From CAVXHQ01 sp963761735 (GTDB lineage: Bacteria > Pseudomonadota > Alphaproteobacteria > Rhodobacterales > Rhodobacteraceae), in the NCBI GenBank assembly GCA_963761735.1, contig CAVXHQ010000003.1, forward strand, positions 682,001-746,000: a DNA stretch of 64,000 nt, written 5' to 3'. Made by a program: the position numbers and the translations under genes. Below the pieces are notes generated by a model. The model saw nothing but the letters and a program-made list of their open reading frames with translations. It was not told where the DNA came from and did not search any database. Positions 17,910 through 27,084 of this stretch are shown one piece after another (position 1 is the stretch's first letter; the number at the start of each line of letters is the position of its first letter).

Positions 17910-18997
17910 TTCGTGTCGCCGTCGCGATACTGCGCCTCGCGGGCCGCGTCTTTCAGGTCGTTCTCGACCATCTCTGCGCACATTTCGCGCGCGGTCGTCG
18001 ACGGTGTCCAGCCCAGTTTTTGCTTGGCCTTGGTCGGATCGCCCAGCAGCGTTTCCACCTCGGCGGGGCGGAAATAACGCGGATCGATGCGCAGGATGAC
18101 ATCGCCTGCTTTCACGCAAGGCGCCTTGTCGCGATCGACCGTGGCCACGGTCGCGATCTCCTCGACGCCCTCACCCGAGAATTCCAGCGTGATGCCGGCA
18201 TCCGCCGCGGCCCAGACGATAAACTCGCGCACCGTATACTGCACGCCCGTGGCGATGACATAGTCGTCGGGCGTGTCCTGTTGCAGCATCAGCCACATTA
18301 CCTGGACATAGTCGCGCGCATGGCCCCAGTCGCGCAGCGCGTCGATGTTGCCCATCAGCAACTCCGTCTCGATGCCGTGGGCGATGCGCGCCATGCCGCG
18401 GGTGATCTTGCGCGTCACGAATGTTTCGCCGCGCCGCGGGCTTTCATGGTTGAACAGGATGCCGTTGGAGGCATGCATCCCGTAGGCCTCGCGGTAGTTC
18501 ACCGTGATCCAATAGCCGTACAGCTTGGCAACGGCATAGGGAGAACGCGGATAGAACGGTGTCGTCTCCTTCTGCGGCGTCTCCTGCACAAGGCCGTAGA
18601 GCTCGGAGGTGGAGGCCTGATAGAACCGGGTGTCCAGTTCCAGAAAGCGGATCGCCTCAAGCAGACGCAGCACGCCGATGGCATCCGAATTGGCAGTGTA
18701 TTCCGGCTCTTCGAACGACACAGCCACATGGGACTGCGCGGCAAGGTTATAGACCTCGTCGGGACGGACCTGCGCCAAGATCCGCGTCAGCGACGACGAG
18801 TCGGTCATGTCGCCGTGGTGCAGGACGTATTTCCCGCTGCGCCCCGGCTCACCCTCCATCAGGTGATCGATGCGGGCGGTGTTGAACAGCGACGTGCGCC
18901 GTTTGATGCCGTGCACCTCGTAGCCTTTTTCCAGCAGCAATTCTGAAAGATAGGCGCCGTCCTGCCCGGTGATGCCCGTAATCAATGCGCGTTTCAT
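17906..18997 (-). CDS. gmd: GDP-mannose 4,6-dehydratase
   Basis: 363 residues from ATG at 18997. ALITGITGQDGAYLSELL is the diagnostic N-terminus of Gmd; QASTSELYG and RSPYAVAKLYGYW carry the catalytic Thr/Glu and Tyr/Lys residues, and NGILFNHESPRRGETFV is the substrate loop. Gmd converts GDP-D-mannose to GDP-4-keto-6-deoxy-D-mannose, the common precursor for GDP-fucose, GDP-perosamine and GDP-colitose. It is the first clear step of the minus strand operon gmd-colC-colD. ManC/ManB, which supply GDP-mannose, are not in the window. Confidence 0.93.
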   Translation of the reverse strand: MKRALITGITGQDGAYLSELLLEKGYEVHGIKRRTSLFNTARIDHLMEGEPGRSGKYVLHHGDMTDSSSLTRILAQVRPDEVYNLAAQSHVAVSFEEPEYTANSDAIGVLRLLEAIRFLELDTRFYQASTSELYGLVQETPQKETTPFYPRSPYAVAKLYGYWITVNYREAYGMHASNGILFNHESPRRGETFVTRKITRGMARIAHGIETELLMGNIDALRDWGHARDYVQVMWLMLQQDTPDDYVIATGVQYTVREFIVWAAADAGITLEFSGEGVEEIATVATVDRDKAPCVKAGDVILRIDPRYFRPAEVETLLGDPTKAKQKLGWTPSTTAREMCAEMVENDLKDAAREAQYRDGDTK

Positions 18998-19034
18998 GGA
19001 ATTTCCGTCTTGTGAACTGATTTGTGATCTCTGC

Positions 19035-19400
19035 TTATCCCAGCAAAGGGTCGAGTTGTAGGGCTCTGTCATGCAAATCGGTGATTGGTCCATCGTGATC
19101 GGCGGTGACGACGCGACCAAAGCCACCGGCGATGTCTCTCGTCTCCACCTGCCAGTCTTCCGGCACGTCAGCACTGACCCTGCGATCAAAAAGACATCCC
19201 AACCGGAAGCCACCCGTCGCCCGCAACGGCGCGTTCATTCGAACCTGTCCGCGGCGCACCGCCTCGCTCGTCGCCGGGCCGATTGGAACCGGGGCGCTTC
19301 CGTTCTCGGCGGCAAGGGCAAAACCCAGCAAGGGCGGCTGATGAGGATCCCAGATCGGACACATGGCCGCAACCGGCTCTGTCGTCCGGCATATGGACAT
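19035..19400 (-). CDS. Hypothetical protein upstream of gmd
   Basis: A 121-residue open frame with AAGGGG nine to ten bases before its ATG at 19400, ending 37 bases before gmd on the same strand. Composition is protein-like (CPIWDPHQPPLLGF, then FRLGCLFDRRVSADVPEDW), without a signal peptide or membrane segment, and I do not recognise a family. It abuts the damaged two-partner-secretion gene, so it could also be a remnant left at a rearrangement junction. Reported because the opposite-strand frames look less natural. Confidence 0.35.
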   Translation of the reverse strand: MSICRTTEPVAAMCPIWDPHQPPLLGFALAAENGSAPVPIGPATSEAVRRGQVRMNAPLRATGGFRLGCLFDRRVSADVPEDWQVETRDIAGGFGRVVTADHDGPITDLHDRALQLDPLLG

Positions 19401-19441
19401 GGTGCGAGGCCCCTTAGGTCGTCTTCACAGGATTCTGTATG

Positions 19442-20590
19442 ACACCGGCCGTGGCGCAATCGTTCTTTGGAAGCGTTGTGACCGATCCCACTGTCGGCGT
19501 AGATCGGGGCTCCGCTTCCCGGATACGGCGGGTGGAGGAAATCACCGGATATCTGACATTCAGCACAAAAGGTTCCAGAGATTTGGGACCAGTTGTTTTA
19601 GGACTTGGGCTCTCGATGCCGGACTTGGCGCGGGACGGGGACCAGCTTGATGTCATCTTTGCCTTGGCGGGTCCGTCGGAGGCAAAGGAACCGGAACTTG
19701 AGGCCGCAGGGGTCGCCTACAGACGACCGGTCGGCACGGACGGCACGATGCTGTTTACGACACTGGATTACGGAGAGGTGACGCTTGGCACCGCGCGCAG
19801 CCTGGCCTTCGGGCTTACAGGGGAGCGAACGGCCCTTTCATTGGGGGTGAGCCGAAGCTGGGATCTGGTGCAGTTTGCTTCGGTGACGGCCACTGCCGAG
19901 ATCGCGGCGCGCGAGGTCCAGGGAACCGGCTTTGGCGTAACAACGCTTGACGAAAGCCTGCGCTTTACCCGATTTTCGCTGCTCTACGAGCGAGGCGTTC
20001 CGCTGCAGTTTCAGCATCGGTATGCCCTTGCCGTAACAAAAGGGTTTTCAAATTTTGGAGCCTCGCCCGCGCAAAATTCGCTAAGCTCCACCCGCGGCGG
20101 TACTTCCGATTTCCGCGCATCGCGTTCAGCGCAGAAGCCTCTGTTCCCCTGTCACGCGAATTCGTGGCCCATGTCGGCCTGATCGGGCAATCGGCCCCGG
20201 ATAGCCTGCCCGCATCGCAACGCTGCGGCTTTGCCACCAACCGCTACGCGCGCGGTTTCGATCTGGTGTATGTGAATGGCGACCGTTGCCTTGGCGCACG
20301 AACAAGAGCTCGCCTGCAATATTGAGCTTCCCGACCTGGTTGCGGCATCCAGCGGAGAACCGGCGCGGTTCACGCAAGCCTATTTCGGCGTGGATTTCGG
20401 CATGATCGACAATGTTTCCAACGCTATTTTCGCTGAAACTTCCGACAATTGGTCAAGTGCGTCTTTCGGGATGAGGACCCTGCGCGGCAATTTCATCGGC
20501 GAGGTTTCGGTCGCCCATATTCTGGATGCTCCGTCCGACACTGTCGCGCAACAAGACACGCGGCTTTGGCTGCGCGCGGCGATTGCGTTC
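19442..20590 (+). pseudogene. ShlB/FhaC/HecB-type (TpsB) outer-membrane transporter, truncated and frameshifted
   Basis: Three successive frames together read like the beta-barrel half of a two-partner-secretion transporter. The first (to about 20095) has GPVVLGLGLSMPDLARDGDQ, VAYRRPVGTDGTM and ALAVTKGFSNFGASP. The second continues from about 20097 with FRFPRIAFSAEASVPLSREF and TNRYARGFDLVYVNGDRC. The third, from about 20300, has FTQAYFGVDFGMI and ends DTRLWLRAAIAF, a typical barrel C-terminus. The POTRA region and start are missing, and at least two frameshifts occur. After the final Phe a CGA stands where a stop would be expected. No TpsA partner is seen. Clearly nonfunctional. Confidence 0.75.
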
Positions 20591-22207
20591 CGACCGATCC
20601 GATTTTGCAGCTCTCTCGATCATTGCCACGACCGAAACCGCCATAAGCGCCATGATCCCGGAAAACGGAACGGCGCCCACGACCATCACATCGCGAACCG
20701 ACCCGACACCGCCCACGGCCATGACGGACCCGGCGATGGCCGCGATGAACAGAGCCCAGATCATGGAGTGAAGCGGCGTTTCCGCCGTCAGGCCACCCGC
20801 CGCCCCGATCGACTTGATTGCGATGATCGCGGCGGTCGAAGAGGCGACGACCAGCACAAGAAACAGAATGGCGAGAAGGGTCTTCACCGCCATTGCAAAG
20901 CCCGGCGACAGCATGGTCTCGATGGTCTCATAGATGCGGAAGGCATGCGCTGCGCCTATGATCCGTCCCCCGGCTGTTCCGTCCAGCTCCATAAAGATGG
21001 CACTGCCGCCAATGACCGAAAACCAGAAGAAGCACATCAGCGTCGGCCCCAGCATGGCCCCCAACACGAACTCGCGCACTGTGCGACCTTTGGAAATACG
21101 CGCCAGAAACAACCCCACGAAAGGCGCGAATGCGATCCACCAGGCCCAGTAGAAGATGGTCCATGCGCTCTGCCAGGCGTCCTGTGCGGTCGCCGCCTCG
21201 GAAACGGCCGGGTCATAGACCGTAAGCGCCAGTTTTGGCAGTGAACTGAGATAGGTTGCCGTCGCCCGGAAAAACACGTCGACAAGTTGAAACCCTGACC
21301 CGAACACCAGGAAGATCGCCAGAACCGCAAAGGTCAGCAGCATGCCGAAATTCGAGATCCATTTCACACCGCGGTCTATGCCGGAAATGACCGAAGCCAT
21401 GGCAACTGCGATCGCAACGACAAGGGCTGTGAACAAGGCGATCAGGGGTGGATTGCCTGCATTATCGGCGAAAAACGGGCTGCCGGTCAGCGCGGAGAGG
21501 CCCGAACTAATCTGTTCGACCCCCAGAACGATGGTCGTCGTCATACCCGCAATGATCGCCATGATCGCGACAATATCGACAACATGACCGATCGGCCCCT
21601 CAAGGCAGCGTCCGAATAACTGCGCCAGCGCCGAGCGCATGGTCATCGGGTGGCCGAACCGATGGCAGGCAAGGCCGAGCCCGAGACCGACCACCGCATA
21701 GGTGCCCCAGGCCGAAAAGCCCCAGTGCAAAAACACGAAACTCAGCGACGAGATCAGCGCATCAGACGACATGGCCGCGACGGTTCCGTCGATGATATCG
21801 GGATTCTGGATGAAGTGAGAGATTGGCTCGCTGACCGAAAAGACAAGGATGCCGACACCGATGCCCGCACAGAACATCATTGCCAGCCATGACCTGGTGC
21901 TGTGCTCGGGGCTGTCACCGGGTTGTCCCAGCACGATCCGCCCCGACGCCGGGAGCAGGGCCAGACCGAAACACAGCACGGGAAAGGCCGCCAGGAGGTA
22001 GATGTACCAGACGCCGAACAACTGGAGGGTCACCTGTTTGAGAACCGCCAGCATGTTCTCCGACCCGGTGGGGAAGGCGATCAGGCCGATCACCAGACAC
22101 GACACCAGAACCTTGGACGAGATCGACACCACGGGGTTGAACCCACGATAGAACCCGGAGGTGACGGTCTTGATCGCCAGGGGCATGGTTCTGTCGAGAT
22201 AGGCCAT
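20453..22207 (-). CDS. BCCT family (betaine/carnitine/choline) transporter, C-terminus possibly extended by a junction
   Basis: 584 residues from ATG at 22207, with twelve membrane helices. The family signature is present around WTIFYWAWWIAFAPFVGLFL and RISKGRTVREFVLG. Upstream MCAGIGVGILVFSVSEP carries the glycine-rich unwound stretch used in Na+ or H+ coupling. BCCT carriers import or exchange betaine, choline, carnitine or DMSP. The last 45-50 residues (after about 20600) are antisense to the dead TpsB gene and look unlike a normal BCCT tail, so the original stop may have been lost by rearrangement. It follows a PQ-loop protein on the same strand, five bases away. Confidence 0.85.
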   Translation of the reverse strand: MAYLDRTMPLAIKTVTSGFYRGFNPVVSISSKVLVSCLVIGLIAFPTGSENMLAVLKQVTLQLFGVWYIYLLAAFPVLCFGLALLPASGRIVLGQPGDSPEHSTRSWLAMMFCAGIGVGILVFSVSEPISHFIQNPDIIDGTVAAMSSDALISSLSFVFLHWGFSAWGTYAVVGLGLGLACHRFGHPMTMRSALAQLFGRCLEGPIGHVVDIVAIMAIIAGMTTTIVLGVEQISSGLSALTGSPFFADNAGNPPLIALFTALVVAIAVAMASVISGIDRGVKWISNFGMLLTFAVLAIFLVFGSGFQLVDVFFRATATYLSSLPKLALTVYDPAVSEAATAQDAWQSAWTIFYWAWWIAFAPFVGLFLARISKGRTVREFVLGAMLGPTLMCFFWFSVIGGSAIFMELDGTAGGRIIGAAHAFRIYETIETMLSPGFAMAVKTLLAILFLVLVVASSTAAIIAIKSIGAAGGLTAETPLHSMIWALFIAAIAGSVMAVGGVGSVRDVMVVGAVPFSGIMALMAVSVVAMIERAAKSDRSERNRRAQPKPRVLLRDSVGRSIQNMGDRNLADEIAAQGPHPERRT

Positions 22208-22212
22208 CCGCC

Positions 22213-22566
22213 TTACCGCAACCGGACGAGGGTGGGTGCATCCATTCGTACGGCACAACCGTCGTTCGGCGGCGGAGTCTCCACGGCCAGCCATCGTTCG
22301 CGCCGGGTCAGAACGATGACCAGCCAGCCGTCAAAACCCGTCACAACGCAATTCCAGGCGTAAAGGTAGACAATCATGGACAATTCGCCGGTTTCCTGGA
22401 ACATGGCGATCTTGGCAAGGACACCGCACAGATAGCCAAAACAGACCATCCCGACAAAGCCGAGGCTCTTGCCGCTGGCCTTCCTTGTCCGGATCATTTT
22501 ACCGATGGAGCAATACCAGCCAGCGGAAAAGACGATCAGCATCAGTGTTTCAAGGATTCCTGCCAT
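22213..22566 (-). CDS. Small PQ-loop/SemiSWEET-like membrane protein
   Basis: 117 residues with three or four predicted membrane helices. The first part (TLMLIVFSAGWYCSIGKMI, then RKASGKSLGFVGMVCFG) follows the PQ-loop/SemiSWEET layout, in which a helix break precedes a short basic loop. SemiSWEETs move small sugars or amino-acid-like solutes as dimers. The gene is directly upstream of the BCCT carrier, probably in one transcript, so a joint role in solute traffic is possible. Substrate unknown. Confidence 0.6.
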   Translation of the reverse strand: MAGILETLMLIVFSAGWYCSIGKMIRTRKASGKSLGFVGMVCFGYLCGVLAKIAMFQETGELSMIVYLYAWNCVVTGFDGWLVIVLTRRERWLAVETPPPNDGCAVRMDAPTLVRLR

Positions 22567-22767
22567 CGGGAATGTGCGCTTTCACTGCTCGAAACATGTC
22601 TTCGGGCGGAATGGCCCGAACCAATGTCCGGCGATGAAAGTCTCTATCCCCCCGCCGATGACGTAACGTCAGGCAGGAATGTTGCAGAACTATTTGATTT
22701 GTCGAAAAGCTGCGCCCGACGTGGCAATTTTTCGGCAGGCCGCGCGCTGGTGCTCAGGGCGTTGCCC

Positions 22768-24342
22768 CTAGATCATCAATTTCGGCACAAGCCGGGAGAC
22801 CTCATCGGGCACCACTGTGCGCCCGAACCGCCTTTGAAACAGGACAAGCGGTGTGTGGATGGCCCGCTCGCGATGGACCTGCTGTTCGAACAGGCGCGCC
22901 GAGATATAGCAGGTGTGCATCAGGATCGCGCGCGCCCGTTTTTTCGATAGCATCAGGGTGGTGGCCTTTGCCCGAAGGCTCGGCTTTTCGGGATCACTGA
23001 ACAGCACTTCAAAGAAGAAGGCCGCCGCCGGCACCGCTTGATACAGATCCTTCAGGTGATGGTTCAGGCGATCGCGGTCTCCTCCTGCCTGTAATGCCTG
23101 ACACAGGAAGACAAGCGTGTAGATATGCGTGTCGGTGCCGCGCTGACACAGCGCCGCCGCCTGTACAAGACAATCGACCGCCGTCTCTGTCTGCCCGCAA
23201 AACGCCCGCATCTGCCCGAATATGGTGAGCGATGAGGCGACGGAAGGATGCGATCGATGGGCCTCTTCCATGATTTCTATTGCGAGGTTGCGGTAGCCGG
23301 GATCGACGAAATAAAGCAGCTTGGCCGCCATCATCGCATATTCAGGCTGGGTCTGCGCAAATTCCAATGCGTCAAGCACCAGACTTTCGATCTCTGCCTC
23401 ATCGGTCGCGCAGGTTGCCGTGCCGTTGCGGAACAGATCCGGTCCGCACACAGCGTATTTTGAATGCAGATGCGTCGCGTAGAGGATCTTGGTTGCCAGA
23501 TCATCGGGTTGTTCGGCGCGCAGGGCCCGCAGGCGGACATCCGTGACCGACCAGGCGGCTGCGGCATTCTTCGGTTTCCTCGCAGGCTCCTGAATGGCGA
23601 CCGACAGGGGTGCTGTGGTGGCCGCGTCCGAGATACCCGCGCGCCAGTACCCTGCCAGAAGTGGCCCGATGATCGTCTGAGCCGTCTTGCGCATACCGGC
23701 AAGGTCGTCGGACCCGTTACTTATTGGCTGGCGTCTGGCACCGACAATCCGGTTTGTGTCATGTGACCTGACCGAGACCACACATTCGGCCCCGGCACCG
23801 TTCTGGAAAAACATCAGTTCAACCGATAGCTGCGGGGCCGCACCCGCTGCTCGGCCCAGAGGATTGAAATCGGGCAGCATGATCGCCTCGTGATCATCTG
23901 TCATCTCAGCCTTCAACGCGGCGAACATGCTCTTGGCAAAGCTGTTTCCGACATCCGCGTAAGGCCCCAACAAATCGAGGCCCCTTACCGGCCCGAGGAC
24001 CGCGAAGGCATCGCCAATATCGTCGGCGGGCCAAGGCTGCGGGCCGACCCAGACATAGCCCTCGCCATATCTTGTCTGAATAAATTGCGGCTCGGCCGAC
24101 TTGTCGTTCAATTTGCGGCGCAGCCGGTTGATCAGGAAATCGACGGTACGATCATTCTTTTCCGATCCGGGCTCCGATATGGCATCAAGGATCTGGCTGC
24201 GGCCGAGAACCTGATTGCGATGCTGCGCCATGTAGGACAGCAGCCGTGCCTCTGATCGCGTGAAATCGACGGTTCGGCCATCGCTCCAATGGCCCGCCAT
24301 GAAACCGGGGGCAAAACCGATTTGAGACGTTGTTTGCAGCAT
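22768..24342 (-). CDS. Winged-helix transcriptional regulator with TPR-like effector domain (CadC/HilA-like)
   Basis: 524 residues. Residues 20-105 form an OmpR-type winged helix: VDFTRSEARLLSYMAQHRNQ, LGRSQILDAI, NDRTVDFLINRLRRKL and TRYGEGYVWVGP match its recognition helix and C-terminal hairpin. There is no receiver domain and no clear membrane helix. The remainder has a middle ATPase-less domain and helical repeats with TPR character (ALEFAQTQPEYAMMAAKLLY, then TAVDCLVQAAALCQRG). Such one-component regulators act on nearby transport genes, so control of the PQ-loop/BCCT pair downstream on the same strand is possible. Confidence 0.75.
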   Translation of the reverse strand: MLQTTSQIGFAPGFMAGHWSDGRTVDFTRSEARLLSYMAQHRNQVLGRSQILDAISEPGSEKNDRTVDFLINRLRRKLNDKSAEPQFIQTRYGEGYVWVGPQPWPADDIGDAFAVLGPVRGLDLLGPYADVGNSFAKSMFAALKAEMTDDHEAIMLPDFNPLGRAAGAAPQLSVELMFFQNGAGAECVVSVRSHDTNRIVGARRQPISNGSDDLAGMRKTAQTIIGPLLAGYWRAGISDAATTAPLSVAIQEPARKPKNAAAAWSVTDVRLRALRAEQPDDLATKILYATHLHSKYAVCGPDLFRNGTATCATDEAEIESLVLDALEFAQTQPEYAMMAAKLLYFVDPGYRNLAIEIMEEAHRSHPSVASSLTIFGQMRAFCGQTETAVDCLVQAAALCQRGTDTHIYTLVFLCQALQAGGDRDRLNHHLKDLYQAVPAAAFFFEVLFSDPEKPSLRAKATTLMLSKKRARAILMHTCYISARLFEQQVHRERAIHTPLVLFQRRFGRTVVPDEVSRLVPKLMI

Positions 24343-24510
24343 CGATGTGTCGCCTCGCTTGACGCTTAACAGAAAGGGTCGGTCGGGTATTCAATGTTTC
24401 GTAAGCATAACCGGAGACCAACATTCGAACCAGCAGCCAACTTAAGAATCGTGATAGGCTGATCTCAGTGCGATTGCAGGTGCCTTGCGCGGTAAAATAC
24501 GCGCTCTGAC

Positions 24511-24660
24511 GTGATCGTTCAGGATGACAGTTTCGACGCCATGAGTCCTATCACCCAGTCGTTTGGTGGTCGGCAAGAGTACGACGGTGTCGAAATCCAA
24601 GGTCAGGAACCCAATCGGGCGTCTGCACGATCAGGATGTTCCGCCGCCCAACGAGGCGGA
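24511..24660 (+). pseudogene. Remnant of a MazF/PemK-family toxin
   Basis: Two short pieces in different frames recall MazF-type RNases. At 24511 the translation VIVQDDSFDAMSPIT resembles the strand containing the conserved QDDSFD segment of alphaproteobacterial MazF proteins. At 24569, one frame over, GKSTTVSKSKVRNPIGRLHD resembles the C-terminal DKITTV...IGRL segment. The middle is missing and no antitoxin is evident. This is a decayed toxin gene; the call rests on two short motif matches. Confidence 0.5.
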
Positions 24661-25206
24661 CGGAGTCGACCATTTTTCGATGGTGTATGTTGCGCAGAAC
24701 CACGGCAAACCGATCATTCATAGCAGCCTGACATTTGAAGCAAACGCTCTTCGGTAAAATTGAGGCAGGTCAGTACGCCGCCCGACCGGACTGCCTTGAG
24801 CGCAATCAGTTTCTCCGCCTCTTGTATCCAAGCCCGACATATCTCGATTACGCGACAGGTAAATGAGCGGCGCGGGAGCGTCCCGATCGTCCTCGGCCTG
24901 CATCTGGCTTGAGACAATCGATATAGGGACGTCGCGAAAGCAGCCGTTCGTCGGTTTCCCAGCATTCTTCACATTAGGCTCCAAGCAGACCTGCGGCAAT
25001 GCAGCATGGACGGCCCGTCGGATGGCTATTACCCGGCGCAGACGGCCCTTAGCGGACTTTCATGGTGGGTTCGACCGCTGCGGTGCCGCTTGCCCAAAGC
25101 GGACGTTGATGACGAAGTGCAGCAATACGGGACGTCAACGTCGGCTCTGCGGACGAAGCTTCCAACTGAGAGTTCCGGCTGAAGGTCTGCTCCCAATGCT
25201 TGCGGT
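24661..25206. other. No gene recognised
   Basis: Roughly 550 bases between the toxin remnant and the methyltransferase gene. Short frames exist on both strands, but none has a ribosome binding site, a domain, or sensible composition. CCCAAAGCGGACGTT near 25095 recalls a piece often seen in roseobacter intergenic DNA; I attach no function to it. Confidence 0.5.
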
Positions 25207-25800
25207 TCAAACGTCCCCTGCGCCGATCAGGACAGGCATGGTGTGCTCGTTAGTTTCGAAAGAGAATGCTTGTTCAACCCGGATGGACTTGAATTTTGCT
25301 GCTTCCAGAACATCGCGGATTTTGCTTTCCGATAGTCCGAATTCCTCACCATCGGAAGCCTGCCAATCCCATTGAACAAAATGCCCGCCAGACCTAAGAA
25401 GTCGCGCCAATGCACGCACTGCCTCTTCGTAGTCAGGCAAGAAACCGCAGACGGAAGACGCATAGATCAGATCAAAGCCAGCGCTCAAATCCGCCTCGCA
25501 TCGATGGTCGGATGCCAGAATGTCGCCATGAACAGCAACCACATTGGGTATGTTTTTGTTCTCTAAGACCGCAATCATTTTCTCAGAGGTATCGACGGCG
25601 ATCAACTCGCCCACATACGGCGCAACTTTTTGGGCGAGCAACCCGGTCCCGCATCCAAAATCCAGCACCCGCTTTGACGTCCAGCCTGCGCCAGACAAGT
25701 CAGTCTGGGCAACCAAGGAGGCAAAGGCCTTATCTGCATAGAATTTGACGTCCCGGTTGTCATCCCAGCTGCTTGCATGTTCGTTCCAGTTTTCAGTCAT
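25207..25800 (-). CDS. Class I SAM-dependent methyltransferase
   Basis: 197 residues. VLDFGCGTGLLAQKVAP is motif I for S-adenosylmethionine, LIAVDTSEKMIAVLENKN is motif II with the acidic residue that holds the ribose, and FDLIYASSVCGFLPDYEEAV is motif IV. The C-terminal part is short, so this is a minimal fold of the UbiE/Methyltransf_11 type. Substrate unknown. Its start overlaps the stop of the GNAT gene by eight bases, making a two-gene minus strand unit with lower GC than the left part, suggestive of acquired DNA. Confidence 0.85.
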   Translation of the reverse strand: MTENWNEHASSWDDNRDVKFYADKAFASLVAQTDLSGAGWTSKRVLDFGCGTGLLAQKVAPYVGELIAVDTSEKMIAVLENKNIPNVVAVHGDILASDHRCEADLSAGFDLIYASSVCGFLPDYEEAVRALARLLRSGGHFVQWDWQASDGEEFGLSESKIRDVLEAAKFKSIRVEQAFSFETNEHTMPVLIGAGDV

Positions 25801-26245
25801 TCTTCAGGTGCTTCTTCATGGAGACGGTGTTGCCGCTTCGGGACACCTCAGCCCATCCCATGTGCTTATAAAGCCGGACATTTTCAGGCATATCGATGTG
25901 GGTGTTCAAACGCATTTCGCTATATCCATGTCGTTTGGCCTCGTCCTCTGAAAGCTTGATCAGTTTGCGACCCAGGCCCTTCCCGGCATGGTCGGGATGA
26001 ACCGCCAGGTTCGCAAGTTTCATAAATCCATCCTCGGCGACAAGAACGAGGCCAGCTATAACTTTATCGCTTTGCGCGGCGATCCAGACCTGATTGTTGG
26101 CAATGTCCTCCGCACACCCGTCGGAAACAGACGGCAAATCGGAGATGCGCTCTGCATATTGGGCATATGCCGCGTCGATACAGGCCGCCAATGCATCGGC
26201 GTCCGCCGCTTGTGCCGGACGTATGATCGGATTTCGAGTCTTCAA
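25793..26245 (-). CDS. GNAT family N-acetyltransferase
   Basis: 150 residues, the size of one GNAT domain. LANLAVHPDHAGKGLGRKLI is the acetyl-CoA pyrophosphate-binding motif A, and MRLNTHIDMPENVRLYKHMG is motif B. It transfers an acetyl group to an amine of unknown identity (small molecule, antibiotic or protein). First gene of the pair with the methyltransferase. Confidence 0.85.
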   Translation of the reverse strand: MKTRNPIIRPAQAADADALAACIDAAYAQYAERISDLPSVSDGCAEDIANNQVWIAAQSDKVIAGLVLVAEDGFMKLANLAVHPDHAGKGLGRKLIKLSEDEAKRHGYSEMRLNTHIDMPENVRLYKHMGWAEVSRSGNTVSMKKHLKND

Positions 26246-26594
26246 ATTGTTTCCATTCGTAGGGTTTGTTTTAATTGCCGACGATCATAACGCAGAACTC
26301 AGAGCCATTGAAGCGGACCTTGGCTGCATTGCAATAATCCGCTAAATTGGGTTCGGAGCGGAATTGCGGCGGTGCCGAAATCCGGGCGGAGGCCTGGCCG
26401 GTAGCTCCAGTTCTCAAGGCCCTTAGCTGCCGTTCGTGATGGGTTCTGTCGCTGCGCTGCGGCTTCCGCAAAACGGCCCTTCATCGAGAGCGCAGGAATC
26501 TGGGGGAGTCGACGACCGCTCTGCGGGACTTTCCAGGCTTTCGCTGCGCCATGCACGAAGGTCCGTTTCCACGATCTTCTTCGTTCAGGGCGGG
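26246..26594. other. No gene recognised
   Basis: About 350 bases between the GNAT start and the merR stop. Both strands have only short, compositionally odd frames. It probably contains the GNAT promoter and the 3' end of merR transcription. Confidence 0.5.
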
Positions 26595-27008
26595 CTATAC
26601 TTCGAGAAGTGCATCGATCACCGCACATTCCGGGGCGGCATCGCCGGTGCATCGGGCGACGGTCTCCGACAGGACACGTTCGATCCGCGTGAGATCGGCG
26701 ATTTTCGCCTGCACGTCTTGAAGATGCACCTCGGCAACGGTCTGAACCTGAGCACAGGTCTGGCTCCGGTCATCGACCAACCCGAGCAGCCCTCGAATTT
26801 CTTCCAGGGAGAAGCCAAGGTCGCGGGACCGCATGACGAATTTCAACCGCCTGACATGAGCCTCGTCATAGCTTCGATACCCTTTCGCGGTGCGGGGCGG
26901 GTCCGGCATGATGCCGACCGTCTCGTAGTAGCGGATAGTTTCGAGGTTGCAGCCCGTGGCGCGCGCCAGATCGACCCGCCGGAGTGCTTTCACGCTTCTG
27001 TTATCCAT
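26595..27008 (-). CDS. merR: Mercury-responsive MerR regulator
   Basis: 137 residues. The N-terminal MerR winged helix is clear (NLETIRYYETVGIMP, then GYRSYDEAHVRRLKF). Cys85, Cys120 and Cys128 fall at nearly the spacing of the three Hg(II) ligands of Tn501 MerR (82, 117, 126), which separates it from ZntR/CueR types. MerR holds RNA polymerase on the divergent mer promoter and activates it by untwisting the long spacer when Hg(II) binds between subunits. The promoter it should control lies at 27025-27055. Confidence 0.92.
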   Translation of the reverse strand: MDNRSVKALRRVDLARATGCNLETIRYYETVGIMPDPPRTAKGYRSYDEAHVRRLKFVMRSRDLGFSLEEIRGLLGLVDDRSQTCAQVQTVAEVHLQDVQAKIADLTRIERVLSETVARCTGDAAPECAVIDALLEV

Positions 27009-27024
27009 TCTCCGCGGAAATCCC

Positions 27025-27055
27025 TTGAGCCTGTATCAACTACAGACCGTAGAAC
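27025..27055 (+). promoter_or_regulatory. MerR-controlled mer promoter/operator
   Basis: A -35 box TTGAGC (27025-27030) and a -10 box TAGAAC (27050-27055) are separated by 19 bases, the overlong spacer typical of MerR promoters. The spacer begins with the dyad CTGTA-TCAAC-TACAG, the MerR dimer site. It drives merT and the genes beyond, and its overlap with the merR upstream region allows autorepression. Confidence 0.85.
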
Positions 27056-27084
27056 GGTGGAAATATCTGAGCAAGGGCGATTCT

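Noticed and set aside
18020..18946. Long plus strand frame opposite gmd
   Set aside because: It is a high-GC shadow of gmd without ribosome site or domains.
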